A DNA stretch of 64,000 nucleotides, from NCBI GenBank assembly GCA_017792345.1, contig CP051228.1:868001-932000 (forward strand), written 5' to 3'. Source of the stretch: Mesoflavibacter sp. (GTDB lineage: Bacteria > Pseudomonadota > Alphaproteobacteria > UBA8366 > Aestuariispiraceae). Below are positions 1 through 8,991 of the stretch, one piece after another. The translations under genes and the position numbers were made by a program. A model generated the notes under the pieces. It saw nothing but the letters and a program-made list of their open reading frames with translations, was not told the origin of the DNA and ran no database searches. How positions within the stretch are numbered: the stretch's first letter is position 1; each line of letters begins with the position of its first letter.

Positions 1-80
1 GCTTTGGTCAGCGGAACGTTGAGATAAGCGGAAATCGCTTCGGCAAGCGGCTTGTTCGAGTTGCCGGCAAGAATTTTCAT
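1..80 (-). CDS. prs: Ribose-phosphate pyrophosphokinase, N-terminal fragment (runs off the window)
   Basis: Only the first 26 codons are inside the window. Reading from the ATG whose complement is at 78-80, the product begins MKILAGNSNKPLAEAISAYL, which is the characteristic N-terminus of ribose-phosphate diphosphokinase. That enzyme makes PRPP from ribose 5-phosphate and ATP for nucleotide, His and Trp synthesis. The asparagine-rich AGNSN stretch is the usual first beta strand of the family. The catalytic part lies to the left of base 1 and cannot be examined. The call rests on a short but very distinctive segment. Confidence 0.85.
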   Translation of the reverse strand, partial: MKILAGNSNKPLAEAISAYLNVPLTK

Positions 81-302
81 GAGATGGCGTATCCCTGATG
101 CGCCGGGACCCACCGCGTTTCGCTGAACACGGTCACCCCCGCTTTCGACTTCGTCCGCCGCTCCGCACCCCGCAGCCTTCCTCCGCTCCACCCCTGTGGG
201 AAAGACCGTGCCGGGACGCGCGAACGACCGCGCGGGTGGGGTATACCAAGGGGCATGCGGACTGTAAACGGCCTGCCGCGTTTCGCCGCGCCAAGGGACC
301 CA

Positions 303-836
303 TTATCGACCGCTGCCCAGGGGTCTGGAGACGGAATGCGGATGGCGCCCCGGGACCCGGCCGACGGTCACCACCTGGCTCACACGACCGCCTTCCGCCG
401 AGAGAGGCAGACTTAGAAGGTGCAAATCCAAGACGCCGCCACCGTTCAGATCGATCGGTCCTTGCCAGCGCCCGATCCCCGGCGCGTCCATCAGCCCGCG
501 CAGAAAGTCGAAATCCGCCTCGTCGAATCCATACATCCCTGGCCGCAAATCCCGCCAGGTAAGGTCGACGCCGAAAACGGTGCTGTAGAACGTGCCCCAA
601 AGCCGGTGTCGGATCGTCATCGGTTGCCATTCCGTGACTTCCAACATGTTGACGAATCCGAGCCACCCCGTGAAATCCCGCATCTGGAAGCTCTTCCAGG
701 ACGGCAGAGGTCCATTTATCGCCTTCGCGCGCCATAGGTGGACGAGAGGCGAAAACGCGTCGAAGGTCTCGGCCGACGTATCGAGCGGGAAGGTTTCGTA
801 AAGCCAATTGTCGGAGCCGGTGGGCACGCGCGACAC
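303..836 (-). CDS. PAS-fold protein of the alphaproteobacterial PAS_5 type
   Basis: A 177-aa soluble protein with no signal peptide or membrane segment. Its middle (roughly residues 30-105) has the pattern of the small alphaproteobacterial PAS-like family: a tryptophan-rich helix (LWRAKAINGPLPSW), a central LGFVNMLEV strand and a RHRLWGTFYSTVFGVDLT segment. Such proteins are usually single-domain and of unknown ligand. The start is a GTG; an ATG four bases upstream is in a different frame. It stands alone between prs and xerC, with over 100 bp on each side. The family assignment comes from pattern memory and the biological role is unknown. Confidence 0.7.
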   Translation of the reverse strand: MSRVPTGSDNWLYETFPLDTSAETFDAFSPLVHLWRAKAINGPLPSWKSFQMRDFTGWLGFVNMLEVTEWQPMTIRHRLWGTFYSTVFGVDLTWRDLRPGMYGFDEADFDFLRGLMDAPGIGRWQGPIDLNGGGVLDLHLLSLPLSAEGGRVSQVVTVGRVPGRHPHSVSRPLGSGR

Positions 837-957
837 TCATTTGTTGCCGTCGCCGCCATTGTACGACGTTTCCGACGGCTCTCCCACCCGGTACTTCGCT
901 ACCGCAACATTGCCATTGATTCATTGATCCTGAACAATCCGCCATGTGGCGAAACGG

Positions 958-1917
958 TCATCCCTTGGCGCGCGGATGAGCCCGGGCATATTCCGCCATC
1001 AGGCGGGCGGTATCGACCTCGGTATAGCGCTGCGTCGTACTCAGAGACGCATGGCCAAGAAGTTCCTGAATGGCCCGCAGATCGCCGCCGCCCGCCAGCA
1101 GATGGGTCGCAAAACTATGGCGCAGGGCATGCGGCGTCGCCGTGTCCGGCAGGCCCAGGGCGGCGCGCAACATGCGGATCGGCTTGCGCGCGCTGTCCTG
1201 GTTCATGCGCCCGCCGCGCACACCGCGAAACAACGGCCCATCCGGATCGCCCGCGAAGGGGCTTTCCGTCAGATAGGCTGCGATCGCATCCCGAACCACC
1301 GGCAGTACGGGTACGAAGCGTTCCTTGTTGCCTTTCCCCAGAACCCGCATCGCGTCGCCGTCAGGGGCCTGCCCCTCGTTCAGCGACAACGCCTCGGCGA
1401 TGCGCAGCCCGCAGCCATAGAGCAGGGTCATGAGGGCGACGTTGCGCTTCGCGACCCATGCTTCGGTCTCGAAATCCCCGGCGGATTCGATCAACAACTC
1501 CGCATCGGGGACGCTCAGCGGTTTCGGCACCGAATGGGGAATCTTTGGCGCGCGCACTAGGTTCAACCGGTCGTTCTCAACGAGGCCCCGTTTGCGCAGA
1601 TAGCGAAAGAAGGTCCGGATCGACGACAGTTTCCGGGCCCGCGATATGTCCTGGACCCCGCCTTCCGACAGCCGCGCCAACCAGGATCGGAAATCCAATT
1701 GCCGTAAATCCGCCAGGTCGGACAGTTCCGGCGGCGCCCCCAGATGGCGGGTCAAGAAGGTCAGGAAATCCTCGACGTCCCGGCTATAGGCGGACACCGT
1801 ATGGGGGCTGAGGCGGCGTTCGTCGTTCAACCAGGTCAGGAAGGCGAGATAGGCCTTGGCCACCGGCCCGTCGCCGATGACCGGGTGCTGCGACAGGTCG
1901 AAGCGGTCATCGGCCAT
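958..1917 (-). CDS. xerC: Tyrosine recombinase XerC
   Basis: A 319-aa site-specific recombinase that with XerD resolves chromosome dimers at dif during division. The N-terminal SAM-like DNA-binding domain spans about residues 15-105. The catalytic domain shows the full tyrosine-recombinase set: Arg in GCGLRIAEAL, Lys in GKGNKER, HALRHSF, GHASLSTTQ, and the nucleophilic Tyr in the RYTEV segment near the C-terminus. The ATG at 1917 is preferred over a GTG at 1941 because GAGGGGG lies about six bases upstream of it. It follows the DUF484 gene on the same strand, an arrangement common in Proteobacteria. XerC is favoured over XerD from that neighbour. Confidence 0.9.
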   Translation of the reverse strand: MADDRFDLSQHPVIGDGPVAKAYLAFLTWLNDERRLSPHTVSAYSRDVEDFLTFLTRHLGAPPELSDLADLRQLDFRSWLARLSEGGVQDISRARKLSSIRTFFRYLRKRGLVENDRLNLVRAPKIPHSVPKPLSVPDAELLIESAGDFETEAWVAKRNVALMTLLYGCGLRIAEALSLNEGQAPDGDAMRVLGKGNKERFVPVLPVVRDAIAAYLTESPFAGDPDGPLFRGVRGGRMNQDSARKPIRMLRAALGLPDTATPHALRHSFATHLLAGGGDLRAIQELLGHASLSTTQRYTEVDTARLMAEYARAHPRAKG

Positions 1918-1941
1918 GCCGCGCCCCCTCGGCAGCGGCAC

Positions 1942-2649
1942 TTACTCCGGCAGATCCAGCCAAATGCGCACCAATTGGGCCAGGACCGCCGACAGGAACC
2001 CGATCAGTTCCGTCGCCTGTCCGGGATGGAACTTTTCCGGATCGCGATGCCCGAAGGCCAGGAGTGCCGGCGGCGACGACGCCGAAATTCGCAGTCGGAC
2101 CAGCGCGTCGCTCTGCACCAGGGTCGCGGCCCCGCCGAAGAGGTCCGGATCGCCGGAGATATGCGCCCGCAGCAACATATCCCGATCCGCCCCGATCAGC
2201 CGGTCGACAAAACCGGGCGGCACCAGGGTCACGCTGCGCACCGGGAAATCCTCGGCGTTGGCCGATTCGACGGCCAGCATGACGACATCCATGTCCAGCA
2301 CGACCGCCACGTCGGTCTGGACGAGATTGATCAACTGTTCGAAGGAATTGGCGTCCAGCAGCCGCAGCACGCATTCATGCACGCGCGACTGGCTGTTCAG
2401 ATTCTCTCGGCTGGTGTCGATCAGTTCTCGCGCGACGTCGGTGGTCTCTTCGATCCGGTCGCGCAGGCGGCGGATCATCGCTTCCTGAAAATCGAAGACG
2501 CCCTTACCGCCGTTGCGCTTCGGCGGGTCCAGTTCCGACAGGAGGTCCGGATGCTCGTTCAGGAAACCGGGATTGTCGCGAAGAAAGCTGACGACGTCCT
2601 TGGCTTCGACGCCGGTCGGCGCAGGCTGACTGCCGGGAGACGGTTTCAT
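1942..2649 (-). CDS. DUF484 family protein (GAF-like)
   Basis: A 235-aa protein upstream of xerC on the same strand. The N-terminus carries the DUF484 signature of a short helix, then FLRDNPGFLNEHPDLL, then a segment rich in Arg and Glu (about residues 50-85) that should form a coiled coil. The remaining 150 residues form a GAF-like domain. DUF484 genes commonly precede xerC in Gamma- and Alphaproteobacteria, but the molecular function is not established. No membrane segment or catalytic motif is visible. Confidence 0.85.
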   Translation of the reverse strand: MKPSPGSQPAPTGVEAKDVVSFLRDNPGFLNEHPDLLSELDPPKRNGGKGVFDFQEAMIRRLRDRIEETTDVARELIDTSRENLNSQSRVHECVLRLLDANSFEQLINLVQTDVAVVLDMDVVMLAVESANAEDFPVRSVTLVPPGFVDRLIGADRDMLLRAHISGDPDLFGGAATLVQSDALVRLRISASSPPALLAFGHRDPEKFHPGQATELIGFLSAVLAQLVRIWLDLPE

Positions 2650-2713
2650 GATCTCATTCTCCTCCGTCGACGGCCGGCCCGCGCCCCGACCCGTTCGGGG
2701 CCTGATACCGGCG

Positions 2714-3367
2714 TTAAAGAATCGACTGACCCGTCGCTTCCCAATCCTTGAGGAAGGCGGCGAGGCCCTTGTCCGTCAGCGGGTGGGCGAACAGCTGACG
2801 CAGCACTTTCGGCGGCAGCGTCGCAACCCCGGCACCCATTTTCGCGGCCTGCACGACATGCACCGGATGGCGGATCGATGCGACCAGCACTTCGGTGGCG
2901 AAGCCGTAATTCTCATATATCGTGACGACGTCGGCGATCAGTTCCATGCCGTCCTGGCCGATATCGTCCAACCGGCCGACGAAGGGCGAAATGAAGGTCG
3001 CGCCCGCCTTTGCCGCCAGCAGCGCCTGGGCCGGTGAGAAACACAAGGTCACGTTCACCATGATCCCGTCGTCGCTGAGTGCCTTGCAGGTCTTGAGCCC
3101 CGCCTCGGTCAGCGGCACCTTCACCGCGATGTTATCGGCGATCTTGGAAAGCTTGCGGCCTTCCTTCAGCATGGTGTCGAAATCCGTCGCGACACATTCC
3201 GCCGAAACCGGGCCATTGACCACGCCGCAGATTTCCTCGACCACTTCCAGGAAGTTGCGGCCGCTCTTGGCGACCAGGGAAGGGTTTGTCGTAACCCCGT
3301 CAACCAGGCCGGTTGAGGCCAGATCGCGAATCTCTTCAATATCCGCCGTGTCGATGAAGAATTTCAT
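2714..3367 (-). CDS. Small transaldolase / fructose-6-phosphate aldolase-like protein
   Basis: A 217-aa protein of the short transaldolase family (TalC/Fsa type), far smaller than classical transaldolase B. It begins [16 protein letters not shown], has the [14 protein letters not shown] loop and the NIAVKVPLT strand carrying the Schiff-base lysine (near residue 85). These features support a class I aldolase barrel acting on sedoheptulose 7-phosphate/erythrose 4-phosphate or fructose 6-phosphate. The ATG at 3367 has GAGGAAAG just upstream, so longer starts are rejected. It is divergent from priA. Transaldolase and fructose-6-phosphate aldolase cannot be separated from sequence reading alone. 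Confidence 0.88.
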   Translation of the reverse strand: MKFFIDTADIEEIRDLASTGLVDGVTTNPSLVAKSGRNFLEVVEEICGVVNGPVSAECVATDFDTMLKEGRKLSKIADNIAVKVPLTEAGLKTCKALSDDGIMVNVTLCFSPAQALLAAKAGATFISPFVGRLDDIGQDGMELIADVVTIYENYGFATEVLVASIRHPVHVVQAAKMGAGVATLPPKVLRQLFAHPLTDKGLAAFLKDWEATGQSIL

Positions 3368-3511
3368 ACTTTCCTCGCTTGGCGCGTCCGGCCCGCCGAA
3401 CAATCGGGCGCCGCGCCGATGGTTAGAGATCATGCCCCGATTCGCGGAAGTAAACCGCTTTCAACGCCGCTTCCGCCCTGTCCCGCCCCGGTCCGCGACG
3501 GGGGCGGTGCG

Positions 3512-5728
3512 ATGACGGAGGGGACGCCGCCTGTGGCCCGTTCTTTGTTCCCTCCGGCCCGCCGGGTCAAGGTTCTATTGCCGCTGCCGCTGGCCGGTTC
3601 CTACGATTACGGCGTCCCGCCCGGGATGGATCCCCTTCCCGGCAGTTTCGTGGAAGTCCCGTTGGGCGGCCGCGCCGTGGCAGGCGTCGTCTGGGACGGA
3701 GAGCCCGATCCCGGCGACGTCCCGGAATCGAAACTGAAGGACATTGCGGGCATTCTTCCCGCCCCGCCACTGCCCGACGCGTCGCGCCGTTTCGTGGAAC
3801 GCCTTGCTGCCTATACCCTGGCCGCGCCGGGATCGGTCCTGCGCATGGCGATGAGCGCGCCCAAGGCCTTGGAACCGGCGTCTCTGCGCACCGTCTATAC
3901 CGCGGCCGACCCGCCGCCCGAAGATATCCGGTGGACGGCCGCCCGACGCCGGGTCATGAACTTCGCCGCCCAAGGTCCCGCCCTGCCCGCCGCCGATCTG
4001 GCGCGGGAAGCGGGTGTGACGCCGGGGGTCATCCGGGGCATGGCGGATGCCGGTGCCCTTTTGCCCCTGCGCCTGCCCGATATCGAAAGCTTCGACGATC
4101 CGGATTGGGAACGCCCCGGTCCGGAACTGTCGGATAGTCAGCATGCCGCCGCCACGGAATTGTGTGAGGCTGTCCGTGCGCGCGAGTTTTCCGTCACCCT
4201 GCTGGACGGGGTCACCGGGTCCGGCAAGACGGAGGTCTATTTCGAGGCCGTCGCGGCGGCGCTGGCAGCCGGACGGCCCGTCTTGGTGCTGCTGCCCGAA
4301 ATCGCCTTATCGGCACAATGGTTGGAGCGATTCGAGGATCGTTTCGGGACGCGTCCGGCGGAATGGCATTCCGACCTGCCGCCCGGAACGCGGCGGCGAA
4401 CCTGGAAGGCGGTCGCGGAGGGGCGGGTCAAGGTAATGGTCGGCGCACGGTCCGCCCTGCATCTCCCCTTCCCCGAACTGGGTCTGATCGTCGTCGATGA
4501 GGAACATGACGGGTCGTTCAAGCAGGAAGAGGGGGTGATCTATCACGCCAGGGATATGGCCGTCCTGCGCGCGCAGGTCTGCGATTGCCCGATCGTCCTG
4601 GCCTCGGCGACACCCAGTCTGGAAACCGTGACCAATGCGGATGCGGGCCGGTACCGGCGCCTGCGCCTGACGGAGCGGCATGGGGTCGCCAAGCTGCCAT
4701 CGATCGACGTGATCGACCTGCGCAAGACGCCGCCGCCGCGCCAGCGCTGGATATCGCCGCCGCTTCAGGACGCGCTGGAAGAAACCCTGGCGCGCGGGGA
4801 ACAGGCGCTTCTGTTCCTGAACCGGCGCGGCTATGCGCCGCTGACCCTGTGCCGGACCTGCGGCCACCGCATCGAATGCCCCACCTGCGACGCCTGGCTG
4901 GTGGAGCATCGTTTCGGCCGCCGCCTGGAATGTCACCATTGCGGCTTCGCGATGAAGACACCGGACCATTGCCCGGAATGCCAGGATACGGACAGCCTGG
5001 TCGCCTGCGGTCCCGGGGTCGAGCGCCTGCACGAGGAGGCCTTGGCAATTCTGCCCGATGCCCGCATCGAGGTCGTGACCTCCGATACGCTGCAAGGCCC
5101 CTTGGCCGCCGCCGCCTTCGTCGACCGAATGGCCAGCGGAGAGGTCAATCTGGTGATCGGCACCCAGATCGTCGCCAAGGGCTATCACTTCCCGCTGTTG
5201 ACTTTGGTCGGCGTGATCGATGCCGATCTGGGCCTGGCCGGGGGCGATCTGCGTGCGGCGGAACGGACGTTTCAACTCCTCAGCCAGGTCGCCGGGCGGG
5301 CGGGCCGGGCCGGTCATGCCGGGCGGGTGATGCTGCAGACCGCCAATCCCGGAGCGACCGTGCTGCAGGCCATTGCGACCGGCGACCGCGATGGCTTCTA
5401 TGCCGCCGAGGCGTCGATGCGCGAGGAGCATGGCTGTCCGCCCTATGGCCGGCTTGCGGCGTTGATCGTGTCGGGCGAGGACGAGGGCCAGGTCGAACGG
5501 ACAGCCGGCGATCTGGCCCGCGCCGCGCCGCGCGCCGACGGGCTGCGGGTGCTGGGACCGGCCGCGCCGCCGCTGGCCCTGCTGCGGGGCCGCTATCGCC
5601 GTCGCCTGCTGTTGAAGACCGGTCGGGATATCAGCCTGCAGCGGGTTCTGACCGACTGGCTGTCCCGGGTGAAGCCGCCGAATGCGGTGCGCATCCAGGT
5701 CGATATCGACCCTTACAGCTTCATGTGA
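3512..5728 (+). CDS. priA: Primosomal protein N', replication restart helicase PriA
   Basis: A 738-aa superfamily 2 DNA helicase that reloads the replisome at stalled forks. An N-terminal 3'-DNA-end binding region is followed by helicase motif I (GVTGSGKTE), the DEEH box and a SAT motif. The eight-cysteine zinc-binding region, CRTCGHRIECPTC through HCGF to CPEC, lies at about residues 447-495. The C-terminal lobe includes QVAGRAGRAG. The ATG at 3512 is preferred; an upstream in-frame ATG at 3419 would add a non-homologous, proline-rich stretch overlapping the divergent promoter region. Length is normal for the family. Confidence 0.95.
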   Translation: MTEGTPPVARSLFPPARRVKVLLPLPLAGSYDYGVPPGMDPLPGSFVEVPLGGRAVAGVVWDGEPDPGDVPESKLKDIAGILPAPPLPDASRRFVERLAAYTLAAPGSVLRMAMSAPKALEPASLRTVYTAADPPPEDIRWTAARRRVMNFAAQGPALPAADLAREAGVTPGVIRGMADAGALLPLRLPDIESFDDPDWERPGPELSDSQHAAATELCEAVRAREFSVTLLDGVTGSGKTEVYFEAVAAALAAGRPVLVLLPEIALSAQWLERFEDRFGTRPAEWHSDLPPGTRRRTWKAVAEGRVKVMVGARSALHLPFPELGLIVVDEEHDGSFKQEEGVIYHARDMAVLRAQVCDCPIVLASATPSLETVTNADAGRYRRLRLTERHGVAKLPSIDVIDLRKTPPPRQRWISPPLQDALEETLARGEQALLFLNRRGYAPLTLCRTCGHRIECPTCDAWLVEHRFGRRLECHHCGFAMKTPDHCPECQDTDSLVACGPGVERLHEEALAILPDARIEVVTSDTLQGPLAAAAFVDRMASGEVNLVIGTQIVAKGYHFPLLTLVGVIDADLGLAGGDLRAAERTFQLLSQVAGRAGRAGHAGRVMLQTANPGATVLQAIATGDRDGFYAAEASMREEHGCPPYGRLAALIVSGEDEGQVERTAGDLARAAPRADGLRVLGPAAPPLALLRGRYRRRLLLKTGRDISLQRVLTDWLSRVKPPNAVRIQVDIDPYSFM

Positions 5729-5863
5729 TCGTCTGATGTGACAATCCGGAACAGCCCTGGCGATTGCGCCCTTGGCGTCAGCCGAGTAGTAAAGAAACAG
5801 GATCGGCCGGGGCCAGGAAATGCGGCCGGAAATCGGTCCGACGGGAGGGGGCGCCGCGCCGCG

Positions 5864-6418
5864 ATGTTGTTCAGTCTGCCGAATTTCCTGACGCTGCTGC
5901 GCATCGTGGCAATCCTGCCGATCGTCGGCCTGTTCTATGTCGACGACGATTGGGCGCGCTGGACGGCCTTCGGTCTTTTCGCAGTCGCCGGCATCACGGA
6001 CTTCTTCGACGGCTATCTGGCCCGCGCCACCGGTCAGGTTTCCAAGCTGGGTCGCTTCCTTGACCCGATCGCCGACAAGCTGCTGATCGCGGCGGTGATT
6101 CTGATGCTGGTCGCGTCGGGCGGATTGTCGGGTCTGGCGGTCCTGCCGGGCCTGGTGATCCTGATCCGCGAGATCACGGTGTCGGGCCTGCGCGAGTTTC
6201 TGGCCGAGTTAAGGGTCGGCATGCCCGTATCCGGTCTGGCGAAATGGAAAACCACCATTCAGATTGTCTCGCTGGGCTTCCTGATCGTCGGCGAAGCCGG
6301 ACCCGCCATGCTGCCGACCGTGCTGATCGGCGAGGTGCTGATTTGGATCGCGGCGTTGCTGACCGTAATCACCGGCTTCGATTACCTGCGCGCCGGCCTG
6401 AAACATATGACGGAATAG
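5864..6418 (+). CDS. pgsA: CDP-diacylglycerol--glycerol-3-phosphate 3-phosphatidyltransferase
   Basis: A 184-aa integral membrane enzyme that makes phosphatidylglycerol phosphate from CDP-diacylglycerol and glycerol 3-phosphate. The CDP-alcohol phosphatidyltransferase signature (DG, AR, G, D, D at fixed spacing) is complete within DFFDGYLARATG and GRFLDPIADK. Several hydrophobic membrane helices follow. The ATG at 5864 starts the conserved MLFSLPNFLTLLR segment and has GGGAGGGGG upstream. An open frame continues back to 5738 but shows no family resemblance. mobB begins 3 bases after the stop, so the two are probably cotranscribed. Confidence 0.92.
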   Translation: MLFSLPNFLTLLRIVAILPIVGLFYVDDDWARWTAFGLFAVAGITDFFDGYLARATGQVSKLGRFLDPIADKLLIAAVILMLVASGGLSGLAVLPGLVILIREITVSGLREFLAELRVGMPVSGLAKWKTTIQIVSLGFLIVGEAGPAMLPTVLIGEVLIWIAALLTVITGFDYLRAGLKHMTE

Positions 6419-6421
6419 GCC

Positions 6422-6919
6422 ATGCGGATCCTGGGTATCGCCGGCTATAGCGGATCCGGCAAAACGACTTTGGTCACCAAACTGATCCCAGCCTTGATCG
6501 AACGTGGCCTGACCGTTTCCACGATCAAACATGCGCATCACGCCTTTGACGTCGACACGCCCGGCAAGGATTCCTACGAACACCGCAAAGCCGGCGCCAC
6601 CGAGGTTCTGGTGTCTTCGGCCCAGAGATGGGCGCTGATGCACGAGCATCGCGGCGCGGCTGAACCGGGACTGGACGAGCTGCTGGACCGATTGGCCCCG
6701 GTCGATCTGGTCCTGGTCGAAGGCTGGAAGTTTGGCGACCACCCTAAGCTGGAAGTGTTCCGCCAGTCGGTCGGCAAGCCGATGCTGGCCCGCGACGACC
6801 GGCACGTCGTGGCCATCGCCACGGACCTCCAGGAGTTGCCGGGCCTTTCCATCCCGCGTCTCGATATCGACGATGTCGACGCCATTGCGGATTTCGTCGT
6901 GGAGTATGCTAAGGTCTGA
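6422..6919 (+). CDS. mobB: Molybdopterin-guanine dinucleotide biosynthesis adapter MobB
   Basis: A 165-aa P-loop GTPase that assists MobA in attaching GMP to molybdopterin. The Walker A motif GYSGSGKTT is at residues 8-16. It is followed by the conserved STIKHAHHAFDVDTPGKDS segment and the VDLVLVEGWKF strand, all diagnostic for MobB. It starts three bases after pgsA. The other molybdenum-cofactor genes moeA, moaD and moaE lie 2 kb downstream on the same strand, separated by a cyclase gene and a small unknown gene. Confidence 0.93.
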   Translation: MRILGIAGYSGSGKTTLVTKLIPALIERGLTVSTIKHAHHAFDVDTPGKDSYEHRKAGATEVLVSSAQRWALMHEHRGAAEPGLDELLDRLAPVDLVLVEGWKFGDHPKLEVFRQSVGKPMLARDDRHVVAIATDLQELPGLSIPRLDIDDVDAIADFVVEYAKV

Positions 6920-6963
6920 AGCGTATCCGGCCGGCACGCGGCCGATTCTTCGGAGCGTCCCGG

Positions 6964-8688
6964 TTGCTGAAATCCTTTACCATCGGCGGAAAAATCTACT
7001 CCATTGCCCTCGGCCTCGTGATTCTGATGGTCGCGGTGTCGGCAGCCTCCCTTTATATGGTCGACCGCGTCCGCGAGGAATTGCAGCTTCAGTCGACGAT
7101 CTTTCTGCCGCTCAGTAACCGGGTTGCGTCGATCGAAGTCAAAGTGCTCGACGGCGAAGTCCATATCGAACGGCTGCGCCATGCCCTGGAAGAAGGGCGA
7201 CAGACACCGGTTTCCGCCGATATCCACCGCAAGATTCAACAGATCGGCTCGACCGCCGATGAGGAGTTTCAGCGCGCCTACGCCATTCTGGAGAACATCG
7301 ACCAGTCCGCACTGTCCAAGGACAGCGCGGTCGCGGCCGCCCAGGTGGAAGCGGCCCTGCATTCGCTGGACACCGAGTATCGCGACTACCGCATGAAGCT
7401 GGAGCGGATGCTGAACGCCGAATTGAGCGGCGCCGTGTCGAATGTGCAGTTGCTGAACGAATTGCTGATCCAGGACGAGCAGCAGATTTACGAGCATGCC
7501 GAACGGGTCCGGGCGCAGATGCAGGATCACGTCTCGGCGTCGTTGAACCATGTCGTGGAACTGGATGAGATCCTGGACCGCCTGATCTTCATCCTGACCG
7601 GGCTTGCGGCCCTTCTGGGATTGTTGCTGTCGGCGCTGGTGACCCGTTGGATCGTAACCCCGATGCGCGCCCTTGTGTCCGGGCTGAAGCGCGTCGAGGA
7701 CGGCGATCTGGAAACCGAACTGCGCATCGACACGCGTGATGAAACCGCAGCCATGGCCCGCAGCTTCAACGAGATGATCGCCGGACTGCGGGCAAAAGAG
7801 CGGATCACCGAGACCTTCGGCAAATATGTCGACGCACGCGTTGTAAATTCGCTGATCGGAAACCCGGCCCTGACCAAGCCGGGCGGTGACCGCCGGCATA
7901 TGACGGTGCTGTTCACGGATATGAGCGGGTTCACCGGCCTGTCGGAGGCGCTGTCGCCAGATCTTCTGGTTCGGTTGTTGAACGAATACTTCACCGAAAT
8001 GTCGGATCCGATCATTCAGCGCGAAGGCGTGATCGACAAGTATATCGGCGACGCGATCATGGCCTATTGGGGACCGCCCTTCACCGACCCGGTCCATCAG
8101 GCCGAATGGGCCTGCGCCGCAGCGCTGGATCAACTGGACCGGCTGGAAGGGTTCCGCAAGGCGGTACCGGACATTATCGGCGTGAAACTGCAGGCCGAGC
8201 CGATCGACATTCACAGCGGCATCGCCAGCGGCCCCGCTCTGGTCGGCACCGTCGGGTCGCACCAGCACCGGAACTATACGGTCATGGGCGACACGGTGAA
8301 TCTCGCCGCCCGTCTGGAAGGCGCCTGCAAGGCATACAAGGTGCGCATTCTGGTGGACGAAGCCACCAAGGCCGACTGCAAGGACGTCCTGTTCCGAGAG
8401 GTCGATTTCCTGCGGGTAAAGGGCCGCGGCGAACCCGTCCGGGCTTACCAGCCCCTGTCGCGTCTGCCCGCATCGGACACCGCCCAGTCCCTGGTTAAGT
8501 ACTATTCCGATGGTCTTTCCGCCTATCGCATGCGCGACTTTCCGGGCGCGGTACGGTTGTTCGAAAAATGCCTGGAAATCACCCCCGGCGACGCGCCGAG
8601 CCAGGTCCTCCTTGAACGGGCGACAGCCCTGCGCGATACGCCGCCGCCGGACGGATGGGACGGCGTTTGGGAGATGCGAAGCAAGTGA
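6964..8688 (+). CDS. Membrane-bound class III adenylate/guanylate cyclase with HAMP and C-terminal TPR
   Basis: A 574-aa signalling protein. An N-terminal membrane helix (about 12-32), a helical periplasmic sensor of about 165 residues and a second helix (about 200-224) are followed by a HAMP linker and a class III cyclase domain (about 312-480). The metal-binding aspartates are in FTDMSGFT and KYIGDAIMAYWG. The Lys of KYIGD and the Asp of YTVMGDTVNLA fit an ATP-specific cyclase. The last 60 residues resemble one TPR repeat. Translation starts at TTG with GGAG eight bases upstream. It splits the mob/moe genes; the sensed signal is unknown. Confidence 0.88.
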   Translation: MLKSFTIGGKIYSIALGLVILMVAVSAASLYMVDRVREELQLQSTIFLPLSNRVASIEVKVLDGEVHIERLRHALEEGRQTPVSADIHRKIQQIGSTADEEFQRAYAILENIDQSALSKDSAVAAAQVEAALHSLDTEYRDYRMKLERMLNAELSGAVSNVQLLNELLIQDEQQIYEHAERVRAQMQDHVSASLNHVVELDEILDRLIFILTGLAALLGLLLSALVTRWIVTPMRALVSGLKRVEDGDLETELRIDTRDETAAMARSFNEMIAGLRAKERITETFGKYVDARVVNSLIGNPALTKPGGDRRHMTVLFTDMSGFTGLSEALSPDLLVRLLNEYFTEMSDPIIQREGVIDKYIGDAIMAYWGPPFTDPVHQAEWACAAALDQLDRLEGFRKAVPDIIGVKLQAEPIDIHSGIASGPALVGTVGSHQHRNYTVMGDTVNLAARLEGACKAYKVRILVDEATKADCKDVLFREVDFLRVKGRGEPVRAYQPLSRLPASDTAQSLVKYYSDGLSAYRMRDFPGAVRLFEKCLEITPGDAPSQVLLERATALRDTPPPDGWDGVWEMRSK

Positions 8689-8721
8689 CGGATCGGTCTG
8701 GGCCGGGTATGGTGATGCATC

Positions 8722-8961
8722 ATGTCCGACCGTAAACGCATAGACCCCAGATTGGTCCCGCCCGGGATCGGCCATAATGGCGGCCCGCCGCTGCAAAGCC
8801 GATATACCTGGAAGGCCGTCTGCTGGCGGATGGCGCAGGCCAAGGCCTGGAAATCGCCCCCGCCGGAAGTCGTGCGCCGCCGGTGCAAGCGCGCCGCCGA
8901 ACTGGGCATGACCTACCGGGAATACACGCTGGAAATCCTGGAGCGCGGCCGGCACCTCTAG
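8722..8961 (+). CDS. Small conserved-looking protein with a GHNGGPP motif
   Basis: A 79-aa, strongly basic protein that I cannot assign a function. It contains IGHNGGPPL at residues 20-28, a motif I recall at the start of many small alphaproteobacterial proteins, then a Trp-rich basic segment (YTWKAVCWRMAQAKAWK) and an Arg-rich helix ending in MTYREYTLEILERGRHL. There is no signal peptide or membrane helix. It sits 33 bases after the cyclase stop and 30 bases before moeA on the same strand, so it is probably cotranscribed. The basic helical character would allow nucleic-acid binding, but that is inference. Confidence 0.7.
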   Translation: MSDRKRIDPRLVPPGIGHNGGPPLQSRYTWKAVCWRMAQAKAWKSPPPEVVRRRCKRAAELGMTYREYTLEILERGRHL

Positions 8962-8991
8962 GCCGGACGGGCATTCTGGAACGGATCGGGC

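Noticed and set aside
5738-5863. N-terminal extension of pgsA
   Set aside because: The added 42 residues do not resemble the family, and the ATG at 5864 has a purine-rich site upstream and starts the conserved N-terminus.
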